Source of the DNA: Actinomycetes bacterium
GTDB lineage: Bacteria; Actinomycetota; Acidimicrobiia; Spongiisociales; UBA5794
Assembly: GCA_023336855.1 (NCBI GenBank)
Contig: JAMBLK010000261.1
Span: forward strand, 1-6,109
Direction of reading: 5' to 3'
Length of the DNA: 6,109 nt
The notes under the pieces were generated by a model, which was given only the letters and a program-made list of their open reading frames with translations, made no database searches and had not been told where the DNA came from. The position numbers and the translations under genes were made by a program. Positions 1 through 6,103 of this stretch are shown piece after piece; the stretch's first letter is position 1; each line of letters opens with the position of its first letter.

Positions 1-2
1 CA

Positions 3-1100
3 ACGCAGGCCAACTACGTCTTCGTCGAACGCAACGTGATGGATCCTGAGTTGGGTTTCTGCTCCAAGAACATCGTCGAGATCGAGCAATCGAATCCCTC
101 CCGGCGTGAACCGAGCAGTGAGTACTGGGACCTCGTTCCCTGGAGACGGATGCCGAACTCCCGGTACCAACTCGAACGCGGTGAACCCTTCATCTTCCAC
201 CCGGAGGAGTTGGACGGTGTCGAGTATGACCTGTATGCGGCATCGCCTTTTCCCATCAAGTCCGAACTGGACATCCCCATCTTCACCGAAGGTGAATGGG
301 CGGGGCTGATCGCCTTTGCCGACAAGACAGCTCTCCGGGAGTGGACCGAAGAGGACCTGTCGCTTCTCACAACGGCGGCCGCCATGATCGGCGCCTTCTG
401 GGAACGGGAGATCGCCCGGGAACGCCTCGAACAGGTGATTCGATCCAAGGACGACTTTCTGGCGAGCGTCAGCCACGAGCTCCGCACCCCGCTCACGGCG
501 GTCCTGGGCTTCGGCCAGATCCTTCAGGACGAGGCCGGGACCCTCTCGGAGGAGGAACGGTCGGAACTCCTCGAGACCATCGTCAGACAGGCGGCTGATC
601 TCACCAACATCGTCAACGATCTGCTCGTCGCAGCGCGAAGCGACACGGGCACACTCCACATCACGCTCGTTCCGGTGACCCTGCGCGCCCAGGCCTCTCA
701 AGCCCTCGAGGCCTTCGAGCAGGAGCAAGTCAGCCACATCGTACTGACCGGCGATTTCCTGAGAGCCGTCGGCGATCCTCATCGTGTCCGTCAGATCATC
801 CGAAATCTCATCTCCAACGCTCTTCGTTATGGAGGTCCCGACATCCGGATCGAGGTGCTCTCCAGCGCCACTGCTGCCAGGGTTCTGGTCTGTGACAGCG
901 GACCTCCGATACCTATGCGAGACCGCGAGCGAATCTTCGAGCAATACGAGCGAGCTCATGGCGATCACGGAGTGGCAGAATCGCTCGGCCTGGGGCTCTC
1001 CATCTCCCGGCAGCTCGCCAATCGCATGGGCGGTGATCTCGCGTACCGCCACGAGGGCGGCGAGAGCATCTTCGAGCTCTCCCTCCCGAAAGCCGAGTGA
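3..1100 (+). CDS. Sensor histidine kinase, GAF-like sensory region plus HisKA and HATPase domains (5' end outside window)
   Basis: The catalytic half of a two-component sensor kinase, which would autophosphorylate on a histidine and pass the phosphate to a response regulator. Counting from the in-frame GTG at 36, the phospho-acceptor is H147 in SHELRTPL (H box), after a helical linker at about 120-145. The ATP-binding domain has an N box (RQIIRNLISNALRYG, N257 and N261), a G1 box (CDSGPPIP, D287), an F box (IFEQYERA) and a G2 box (GLGLSISRQLANRMGG). Residues 1-118 look like the end of a GAF domain (ELDIPIFTEGEWAGLIAFAD is the typical late strand pair). The frame stays open to base 3, reading TQANYVFVERN, which fits an earlier GAF strand. 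The gene therefore probably starts left of the window, and the GTG at 36 is not its start. No transmembrane segment is visible in this part, so it is probably cytosolic. No response regulator gene lies downstream. Kinase assignment is firm; the GAF call is moderate. Confidence 0.93.
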   Translation, partial: TQANYVFVERNVMDPELGFCSKNIVEIEQSNPSRREPSSEYWDLVPWRRMPNSRYQLERGEPFIFHPEELDGVEYDLYAASPFPIKSELDIPIFTEGEWAGLIAFADKTALREWTEEDLSLLTTAAAMIGAFWEREIARERLEQVIRSKDDFLASVSHELRTPLTAVLGFGQILQDEAGTLSEEERSELLETIVRQAADLTNIVNDLLVAARSDTGTLHITLVPVTLRAQASQALEAFEQEQVSHIVLTGDFLRAVGDPHRVRQIIRNLISNALRYGGPDIRIEVLSSATAARVLVCDSGPPIPMRDRERIFEQYERAHGDHGVAESLGLGLSISRQLANRMGGDLAYRHEGGESIFELSLPKAE

Positions 1101-1135
1101 CCCCACGATCACACGGGATTCGGTAGGGTCGCCTG

Positions 1136-1543
1136 ATGCCTGAACTCTCCGCAACCGATCTCTTCGACCGGCTTCGAGCCATGCGGCTCCCACTCGGTAC
1201 CTATGCCGTGTTCGGGAGCGGTCCACTTGCAGCGCATGGACTCATCAACGAGATCGGCGATCTCGATGTGATCACCAGCGAAGCGACGTGGAAACGCGTC
1301 GAGCACTTCGGCACGATCGAGATGCACGGTGAAGATCCAGTCGTCGACCTCGGCAACGGGCTGACTTTCGGCCGGTCATGGGCCTACGGCGACGTCGACG
1401 TCGCTCAGTTGATCGAGAGCGCCGAGACGATCGATGGTCTCCCGTTCGTCCGACTCGATGCGGTCGCTGCCTACAAGCGCATCGCAGCGCGACCGAAGGA
1501 TCTGCGGCACATCGAACTCATGGAGTCGGCCGGCCTCGGCTAG
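1136..1543 (+). CDS. Stand-alone nucleotidyltransferase-fold protein, function unknown
   Basis: A 135-residue soluble protein with the signature of the polymerase-beta-like nucleotidyltransferase fold: FGSGPLAAHG at 26-35, then GDLDVI at 41-46, giving the G-S...D-x-D pattern (G27, S28, D42, D44). A further acidic pair, D86 and D88 in YGDVDVAQ, could supply the third metal ligand. The C-terminal stretch RLDAVAAYKRIAARPKDLRH (107-126), followed by IELM, is typical of small nucleotidyltransferases, where the lysine and the KD-x-x-DIEL-like segment close the active site. Family members transfer NMP groups to small molecules, RNA or proteins; the substrate here is not indicated. The ATG at 1136 is preceded by a purine-rich GGTAGGG (1122-1128) as a possible ribosome site. 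It lies 35 bases after the kinase gene and may be co-transcribed. I see no HEPN or other antitoxin/toxin partner beside it, so a MNT/HEPN-type module is not supported. The fold call is good; the role is unknown. Confidence 0.8.
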   Translation: MPELSATDLFDRLRAMRLPLGTYAVFGSGPLAAHGLINEIGDLDVITSEATWKRVEHFGTIEMHGEDPVVDLGNGLTFGRSWAYGDVDVAQLIESAETIDGLPFVRLDAVAAYKRIAARPKDLRHIELMESAGLG

Positions 1544-1562
1544 GGATGCCAGCACACCACGG

Positions 1563-2753
1563 CTACTCGTCAGGAACCTTCGCTGGACTGGTCCAGGCTC
1601 CACCGTTGGCACTCGACGCGATCGTCGCCTCGACGAAGGCAACGCCGAGAACACCGTCGATGACCTGTGGGAACTGATCGGCCAGGGGATCCACAGCAAC
1701 GCCGGCCCGCCTCGCGGCGATGGCTTCGGCGGCATCGGAGTAGACGTTCGCGAATCCTTCGTGGAAGCCCTCCGGATGGCCGGCCACGATACGAGTCGCT
1801 CGAGCGGAGAGCGGCAGCGTCCCCGGCCCATTCGGGGTTCGGATCTCGGCGGGGCCTTCGATGGGTTTGAAGACCAGCCGAGTCGGCTCCTCCTGTTGCC
1901 ACTCGAGGGTTCCCCGGGTGCCGGAGACTCTGATGCGCAGGGAGTTCTCGACACCGGCTGCTGCCTGGGTCACCCAGAAACTCCCCCTCGCACCGTTGCC
2001 GAAACGAAGCATCGCCCCGGCGTAGTCATCGACGAGACGGTTCGGCACGATGTGCCCCACCTCTGCCGCCACTTCGTCGACCTCGAGTCCGGTAACAAAA
2101 CGGATGAGGTTGTGTGCATGGGTACCGATGTCCCCCATGACCAGCGACGGGCCTCCCTTCACGGGGTCGTATCGCCACGGCACCGGACCATCTGAATCGG
2201 GATCGTTCTCGTCGGCCTTGCCTCCCTGGACGTACTCCACCTGTATCAATCGGATCTCGCCGAGCTGCCCATCCTGGACCATCGCTCTCGCCTGGCGCAC
2301 CATGGGGTAGCCCGTGTAGTTGTGGGTCAGTGCGAGGACGAGACCCGTGTCGTTCACACCCGCCAGCACTTCCAGCGCTTCGTCGAGGGTGTTCGTGATG
2401 GGTTTGTCGATGATCACATCGAACCCATGATTCAGAGCGGCTGTCGCAAAGGCGTGGTGGCTGTCGTTCGGTGTCATGATCGCCACGACATCGGCACCGT
2501 CGCTGCGCTGTGCCTCTACTTCGAGCAGTTCGAACCCATCTGCGTATGCCCGGTCGGGAGCGATACCGATCGCAAGAGCTGCGTTGACGGAGCGCTCCGG
2601 ATCCGAGGACAGAGCACCCGCAACGAGTTCGTACCTGTCGTCGATGCGAGCCGCCGTCCGGTGCATCGAACCGATGAAGCTCCCGGGTCCGCCACCGATC
2701 ACGGCGAGGCGCAGCTTTCTTCCCAGCATCTCGATGACGGGGTTGGTGTCCAC
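1563..2753 (-). CDS. Gfo/Idh/MocA family NAD(P)-dependent oxidoreductase
   Basis: A 396-residue cytosolic dehydrogenase of the glucose-fructose oxidoreductase / inositol dehydrogenase family, which usually oxidises or reduces a hydroxyl of a sugar, inositol or related cyclic polyol with NAD(P). The N-terminal Rossmann fold has the dinucleotide loop LAVIGGGPGSFIGSMH (16-31), then AIMTPNDSHH (91-100), and IIDKPIT (114-120), the counterpart of the family EKP motif with K117 as the usual catalytic lysine. The C-terminal domain carries WRYDPVKGGPS (193-203) and MGDIGTHAHN (206-215), where D208 and H211/H213 match the conserved D-x-x-x-H active-site segment. Length and the W-R-x-D-P segment suggest the longer (about 380-400 residue) subgroup. 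The GTG at 2753 is chosen as start because AGAGGGAG lies 7 bases upstream; the next in-frame ATG (2729) has no such site. It is divergent from the TetR gene and convergent with the nucleotidyltransferase gene, 19 bases away. The exact substrate cannot be assigned. Confidence 0.93.
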   Translation of the reverse strand: MDTNPVIEMLGRKLRLAVIGGGPGSFIGSMHRTAARIDDRYELVAGALSSDPERSVNAALAIGIAPDRAYADGFELLEVEAQRSDGADVVAIMTPNDSHHAFATAALNHGFDVIIDKPITNTLDEALEVLAGVNDTGLVLALTHNYTGYPMVRQARAMVQDGQLGEIRLIQVEYVQGGKADENDPDSDGPVPWRYDPVKGGPSLVMGDIGTHAHNLIRFVTGLEVDEVAAEVGHIVPNRLVDDYAGAMLRFGNGARGSFWVTQAAAGVENSLRIRVSGTRGTLEWQQEEPTRLVFKPIEGPAEIRTPNGPGTLPLSARATRIVAGHPEGFHEGFANVYSDAAEAIAARRAGVAVDPLADQFPQVIDGVLGVAFVEATIASSANGGAWTSPAKVPDE

Positions 2754-2760
2754 GGTTCAT

Positions 2761-2768
2761 CTCCCTCT
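2761..2768 (-). promoter_or_regulatory. Ribosome binding site that fixes the GTG start of the oxidoreductase
   Basis: On the minus strand this reads AGAGGGAG and ends 7 bases before the GTG at 2753. It is a strong purine-rich Shine-Dalgarno sequence at normal spacing and supports the GTG over the in-frame ATG 24 bases further in. An ATG at 2760 lies closer to the site, but in another frame that gives no recognisable protein. Confidence 0.7.
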
Positions 2769-2820
2769 GCTGGCACGTCGCTCTCACAGTATGCATCAGC
2801 AGAACACGGCAAGTTGCCCC

Positions 2821-2849
2821 TAGACAGTGATTGAACACTCGTATAGTGT
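2821..2849 (+). promoter_or_regulatory. Probable promoter of the TetR-ABC exporter operon
   Basis: TAGACA at 2821-2826 matches the -35 consensus TTGACA at five of six bases. A -10 element follows, either TAGTGT at 2844-2849 (17-base spacer, fits the actinobacterial TAnnnT pattern) or the overlapping TATAGT at 2842-2847 (closer to TATAAT, but a 15-base spacer). Either places the transcription start at or next to the ATG at 2857, which implies a leaderless mRNA. No Shine-Dalgarno sequence lies before that ATG, which agrees. The assignment is by inspection only. Confidence 0.55.
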
Positions 2850-2868
2850 GTTGAACATGCGTTCAATC
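2829..2868. promoter_or_regulatory. Nested inverted repeats on TTGAAC: probable TetR operator
   Basis: The inner element, TTGAACATGCGTTCAA (2851-2866), is two perfect 6-base arms around ATGC and contains the ATG start codon of the TetR gene. The outer element pairs GATTGAAC (2829-2836) with GTTCAATC (2861-2868), an exact 8-base inverted repeat 24 bases apart. The two same-direction TTGAAC copies are 20 bases apart (2831 and 2851), about two helical turns, so two dimers could sit on one DNA face. A further ACACT-cgtat-AGTGT repeat (2835-2849) spans the -10 region. Palindromes of this size beside a tetR gene are usually its own operator; binding here would block both the promoter and the start site. 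The binding protein is inferred from position. Confidence 0.65.
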
Positions 2869-3534
2869 TCTGACAATCCAGAACCTCAAGAATCGGTTGA
2901 CGATCGAACGACCAAAGCCCGGATCCGTGACGCGGCCATCGCCTCCATCGCGGAACACGGGATCAGCGGAACCACCGCCCGAAAGGTGGCGAGCGCCGCC
3001 GGCGTCTCCCCCGGTCTCGTGATTCACCACTTCGGTTCGATGGAGGGGCTGCGGACAGCGTGTGACCAGTACGTGTCCGGCGCCATCCGGGAGTTCAAGG
3101 AGCGGACGATGACCGGCGGCCCGACGCTCGATGTCCTCGCGGCACTCCGCGACTCCCCCAACGGACCGTTGATGGGTTATCTCGCCCAGGTACTGGCCGA
3201 CGACTCACCTGCGGTGGCGAAGCTCGTCGACGATCTCGTTGACGACGCCGAGGGCTATATCCAACAGGGTGTCGAATCGGGGATGCTGAAGCCTTCCGAC
3301 GATCCGAGAGGCCGGGCGGTCGTGCTCACGGTGTGGAGCCTGGGGGCACTGGCACTCCATCAACACCTGCGGCGCCTCCTTGGGACCGATCTGACCGATC
3401 CGGAGATTCTCACGGATCCGGCCGCCGCCGCATACATCGCCCCCGTCTACGAGATCTACGGCAAAGGCATCCTCGAGGAAGCCTTCGCAGCCCGAGCACG
3501 AGCAGCGTTCACCGAAAGCGAAGGAACAACATGA
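2857..3534 (+). CDS. TetR/AcrR family transcriptional repressor
   Basis: A 225-residue DNA-binding regulator. The N-terminal TetR domain runs from about 17 to 66: RTTKARIRDAAIASIAEHG, then the helix-turn-helix TTARKVASAAGVSPGLVIHH (39-58) and FGSMEGL. Residues 70-215 are an alpha-helical ligand-binding and dimerisation region, which varies in this family and gives no ligand clue. The frame is open back to a GTG at 2827, but I place the start at the ATG at 2857. The likely -10 element lies between the two, the GTG is inside the promoter, and a start at 2857 fits a leaderless transcript. The stop overlaps the ABC ATPase start as ATGA, so the two are translationally coupled. It probably represses its own operon through the inverted repeats at 2829-2868, and may also affect the divergent oxidoreductase. 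Family call is firm; the start is a reasoned choice. Confidence 0.92.
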   Translation: MRSISDNPEPQESVDDRTTKARIRDAAIASIAEHGISGTTARKVASAAGVSPGLVIHHFGSMEGLRTACDQYVSGAIREFKERTMTGGPTLDVLAALRDSPNGPLMGYLAQVLADDSPAVAKLVDDLVDDAEGYIQQGVESGMLKPSDDPRGRAVVLTVWSLGALALHQHLRRLLGTDLTDPEILTDPAAAAYIAPVYEIYGKGILEEAFAARARAAFTESEGTT

Positions 3535-4445
3535 CCGATCAAGTCGCCATCCGCACCGAGGGGCTCACCAAGCACTACGGCGACGTCAAGGCTCTTGTCG
3601 ATCTCGATCTATCTGTCGAGAGCGGCGAGATCTTCGGGTTCCTCGGACCAAACGGTGCCGGCAAGACCACGATGATCCGTACCATCATGGACGAGATCCG
3701 CCCGACCTCGGGCAGTGCGTCGATCCTCGGATTGGACTCCCACACCGATTCGGTCGAGATTCGCAGGCACATCGGCTACGTGCCCGGCGATCTGGCGATG
3801 TACCCCAATCTCACGGGACGAGACACCATCACCTACTTCGCCAACCTGCGCGGCGGCGTCGACTGGTCGTATGTTGATGAACTCGCTGATCGACTCGACG
3901 CTGATCTCTCGAAGAAGGTGGGCGATCTCTCGTCAGGCAACCGGCAGAAGGTCGGCCTGATCCAGGCGTTCATGAACAAGCCCGACGTCCTGATCATGGA
4001 TGAGCCAAGCTCCGGTCTCGACCCCCTGATGCAGCGCGAGTTCCAGGCGTTGATGCGAGAGGTCACCTCCAACGGGAGCACCGTGTTCCTCTCGAGCCAC
4101 ACGCTGTCCGAGGTGCAACGGGTCGCGGACCGCGTCGGAATCATCCGACACGGCAAACTGATCGCTCTTGAGGCCGTTGCCAGTCTCCGGTCGAAGGGCA
4201 TCCGAACGGTGGAGCTCTTCTTTGATTCACCGGTGGATGCGGCGGTCTTCGAACCGCTCCCGGGTGTCGGTGACGTCGCTGTCCAGAATCATCACGTCAC
4301 ACTCTCGTTCAGCGGTCAGATGGAGACGCTGCTCCGGGTCATCACGGAGCGGTACACGCTCCTGGACATCTCCACCCAGGAAGCCGACCTCGAAGAGATC
4401 TTCCTCACCTATTACCGCGACGACACCAACGAGGTGGTGGCCTGA
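3531..4445 (+). CDS. ABC transporter ATP-binding protein of a drug/antibiotic-type exporter
   Basis: A 304-residue cytosolic ATPase that would dimerise and power the downstream permease. Motifs in order: Walker A GPNGAGKTT (39-47), Q-loop region IGYVPGDLAMYP (81-92), signature LSSGNRQKVGL (133-143), Walker B VLIMDEPS (153-160), D-loop SGLDP (161-165) and switch histidine H190 in LSSHTLSE. The usual Q-loop glutamine is replaced by G86 and the signature is LSSGN rather than LSGGQ; both variants occur in a subgroup of actinobacterial exporter ATPases. Residues about 222-300 form a C-terminal extension ending QEADLEEIFLTYY, as in BcrA-like/drug-exporter ATPases (the DUF4162-type tail). The ATG at 3531 overlaps the TetR stop (ATGA), with AAGGA at 3521-3525 as ribosome site. 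The frame is open back to 3333, but that part lies inside the TetR gene and is not conserved ATPase sequence. The stop shares one base with the permease start (TGATG). The exported substrate is unknown. Confidence 0.95.
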   Translation: MTDQVAIRTEGLTKHYGDVKALVDLDLSVESGEIFGFLGPNGAGKTTMIRTIMDEIRPTSGSASILGLDSHTDSVEIRRHIGYVPGDLAMYPNLTGRDTITYFANLRGGVDWSYVDELADRLDADLSKKVGDLSSGNRQKVGLIQAFMNKPDVLIMDEPSSGLDPLMQREFQALMREVTSNGSTVFLSSHTLSEVQRVADRVGIIRHGKLIALEAVASLRSKGIRTVELFFDSPVDAAVFEPLPGVGDVAVQNHHVTLSFSGQMETLLRVITERYTLLDISTQEADLEEIFLTYYRDDTNEVVA

Positions 4446-6103
4446 TGCTGGCGAACGTCTTCATGAAGACGACGCGGGATCGATGGAAAGCACCGGCAAT
4501 CGCCGTCGCCAGTCTCGCGCTCCTCTTCCTCTTCGGAATGATGACGTACCGGGATATCGACCTCTCCATCTACACGAACCTGCCGGAGGCCTTCAAGCAG
4601 CTCTTCGGCATCTCCGAGGACACCGGCGTCGCGAGCCTCGCCTACGGGGTGATCCTCGGCGGCTATGGAGCACTCACAGTGACCTCAATAGCACTGGCGA
4701 TGGGTTCCTCCACCTTCGCAGGGGAGGAACGGAACCGAACCATCGGATTACTTCTCGGCAACCCGAAGAGCCGGACCGCTGTGCTCATCTCGAAGGCCGC
4801 ATCCATGGTGGTTCTCACTGCGGCGATGACGCTGTTCCTGTGGGTCGTCGGACTCGTAACCCCCGTGCTTCTCGACGTCTCCATCGCAGGGATGCACGTT
4901 GGCGCACTCACGTTCCACCTCTTCGCCATCTCCCTGTTCTTCGGATTCCTGGCACTGGCGATCGGGGCGTGGACCGGCAGCCCCGGTGTGGCAGCCGGGG
5001 CGGCGGCCGGCGTGCTGTTCGTGTCCTTCATGGCCGTCGGGCTGTTCCCGCTCGTTGAGGGATTCGAGGATCTGGCGAAGGCGTTCCCGTGGTACTACTT
5101 CAACGCGAGCAAGCCCGAGAACAACGGCGTCAACTGGGGCCACATTGCCGTCCTCGCAATCGGCACCATCGCGTTCGCCGGTACAGCGATCGTCGGCGTC
5201 AATCGGCGCGATCTGAAGGATCAGGCATCGGGCGTCTCATTGATCGACCGGTTGCGCGATCACCCGCTGACCCACAAGGTTGCCGACCGACTTGCCGGCT
5301 CGACGCGGGTCTCACGTATCTGGATCAAGACGGCGTCGGAGCACCAGGGGCTGCTCCTCGTAGTTGCCGTTCTGATGTTTGCATTCATGGGTGTCCTGAT
5401 TGGCCCCATGTACAACCTCATCGACGAAGCGATGGCCAGCCTCGCCGAAGCGTTCTCACCCGAGATCCTCGCCCTGTTCGGCGGCGGGGACATGGCCAGC
5501 CCGGAGGGCTGGTACCAGATCGAGACGTTCGGCATGATGGCCCCGATCGCGGTCATGGTCGTCACGATCACGATCGGCGCTCGCTCCCTCGCAGGCGAAG
5601 AGGAGCGAAACACGATGGGCCTCCTGCTCGCCAATCCGATTCGGCGATCAACGGTGATCTACCAGAAGACAGCGGCGATGGTCCTGTACGCCGTCGTCGT
5701 CGGGTTCGCTACGTGGGCCGGCGTCGTCGTGGGGTCCCTCCTCGGCAACCTGGGTATGTCGGTCGGCAACATCGGTGCGACGTGTCTCCTCGTGACGCTG
5801 CTTGGGCTGGTCTATGGGGCGCTCGCACTCGCCCTCGGCGCCGCTACCGGCCGGACGAGGATCGCCACGTTCGGAGCCGTCGGGCTCGCACTCGTCGCGT
5901 TTGTGGCCAACGGACTGCTCCCGTTCAACGAGAGTCTGTCGGGCCTCGTGAAGTGGCAACCGTTCTACTACTACCTGAGCAGCGACCCGCTGATGAACGG
6001 CATGAACTGGGGCCACGGAGCGCTCCTCACCGGACTCACGGTCGTCCTGATCGCCCTGTCGGTCATCCTCTTCCAACGCCGGGACCTCCGCCAGACCGGC
6101 TAG
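4445..6103 (+). CDS. ABC-2-type exporter permease with two fused homologous halves
   Basis: A 552-residue membrane protein forming the transport channel. By inspection there are twelve hydrophobic segments, six per half: about 16-34, 64-88, 116-143, 153-177, 180-202, 233-252 and then 302-321, 362-381, 408-432, 446-468, 471-493, 524-543. The halves are homologous: residues 91-257 align without gaps to 382-548, with about 62 of 167 identical by hand count. Shared blocks include AGEE..., GLLL-NP, GA-TG, P-YY, NWGH and RRDL. A hydrophilic linker (about 255-292) joins them. The architecture resembles the COG3559 group, annotated as putative exporters of polyketide antibiotics (TnrB3-like). One such chain with an ATPase dimer would make a full transporter. 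The ATG at 4445 is coupled to the ATPase stop (TGATG) with GAGGTG at 4431-4436 as ribosome site. The stop TAG is at 6101-6103, six bases before the window ends, so I cannot tell whether the operon continues. Substrate unproven. Confidence 0.93.
   Translation: MLANVFMKTTRDRWKAPAIAVASLALLFLFGMMTYRDIDLSIYTNLPEAFKQLFGISEDTGVASLAYGVILGGYGALTVTSIALAMGSSTFAGEERNRTIGLLLGNPKSRTAVLISKAASMVVLTAAMTLFLWVVGLVTPVLLDVSIAGMHVGALTFHLFAISLFFGFLALAIGAWTGSPGVAAGAAAGVLFVSFMAVGLFPLVEGFEDLAKAFPWYYFNASKPENNGVNWGHIAVLAIGTIAFAGTAIVGVNRRDLKDQASGVSLIDRLRDHPLTHKVADRLAGSTRVSRIWIKTASEHQGLLLVVAVLMFAFMGVLIGPMYNLIDEAMASLAEAFSPEILALFGGGDMASPEGWYQIETFGMMAPIAVMVVTITIGARSLAGEEERNTMGLLLANPIRRSTVIYQKTAAMVLYAVVVGFATWAGVVVGSLLGNLGMSVGNIGATCLLVTLLGLVYGALALALGAATGRTRIATFGAVGLALVAFVANGLLPFNESLSGLVKWQPFYYYLSSDPLMNGMNWGHGALLTGLTVVLIALSVILFQRRDLRQTG
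4715..6088 (+). repeat. Ancient intragenic duplication in the permease gene (copies 4715-5215 and 5588-6088)
   Basis: The two copies lie 873 bases (291 codons) apart and keep that register throughout. Most DNA identity has decayed, but some remains: AACTGGGGCCAC is identical at 5132-5143 and 6005-6016, and the surrounding 21 bases (5123 and 5996) differ at three positions. This marks two fused ancestral permease halves, not a recent tandem duplication. Confidence 0.85.

Noticed and set aside
1136..1543. Nucleotidyltransferase half of a MNT/HEPN toxin-antitoxin pair
   Set aside because: No HEPN-like or other small partner gene lies beside it; the neighbours are a histidine kinase and an oxidoreductase.
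1544..1562. A terminator between the convergent nucleotidyltransferase and oxidoreductase genes
   Set aside because: Only 19 bases separate the stops and I see no stem longer than about 3 pairs and no T-run on either strand.
1434..2195. Long plus-strand open frame of 253 codons opposite the oxidoreductase gene
   Set aside because: It is antisense to a clear Gfo/Idh/MocA gene, has a biased, Arg/Asp/Gly-rich composition without motifs, and reflects high GC content leaving few stops.
2754..2820. Minus-strand promoter for the oxidoreductase (CATACT at 2788-2793)
   Set aside because: A partial -10 match exists, but no acceptable -35 element sits at normal spacing, so it is too weak to list.
2026..2838. 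Minus-strand open frame of 270 codons, with an ATG at 2760 in frame near the ribosome site
   Set aside because: It is a shifted frame of the oxidoreductase gene with a very Arg-rich product; the GTG at 2753 gives the conserved protein.
2827..2856. GTG at 2827 as start of the TetR gene (ten extra residues)
   Set aside because: It lies between the likely -35 and -10 elements, has no Shine-Dalgarno sequence, and the extra residues are not TetR-like. The ATG at 2857 fits a leaderless start.
3333..3530. Upstream extension of the ATPase frame inside the TetR gene
   Set aside because: The encoded 66 residues are low-complexity (Pro/Arg/Ser-rich) and overlap the conserved TetR frame. The ATG at 3531 begins directly before recognisable ATPase sequence and has a ribosome site.
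4748..6076. Minus-strand open frames opposite the permease gene
   Set aside because: They are shadows with no recognisable domain, rich in Arg, Asp and Glu, as expected antisense to hydrophobic GC-rich codons.
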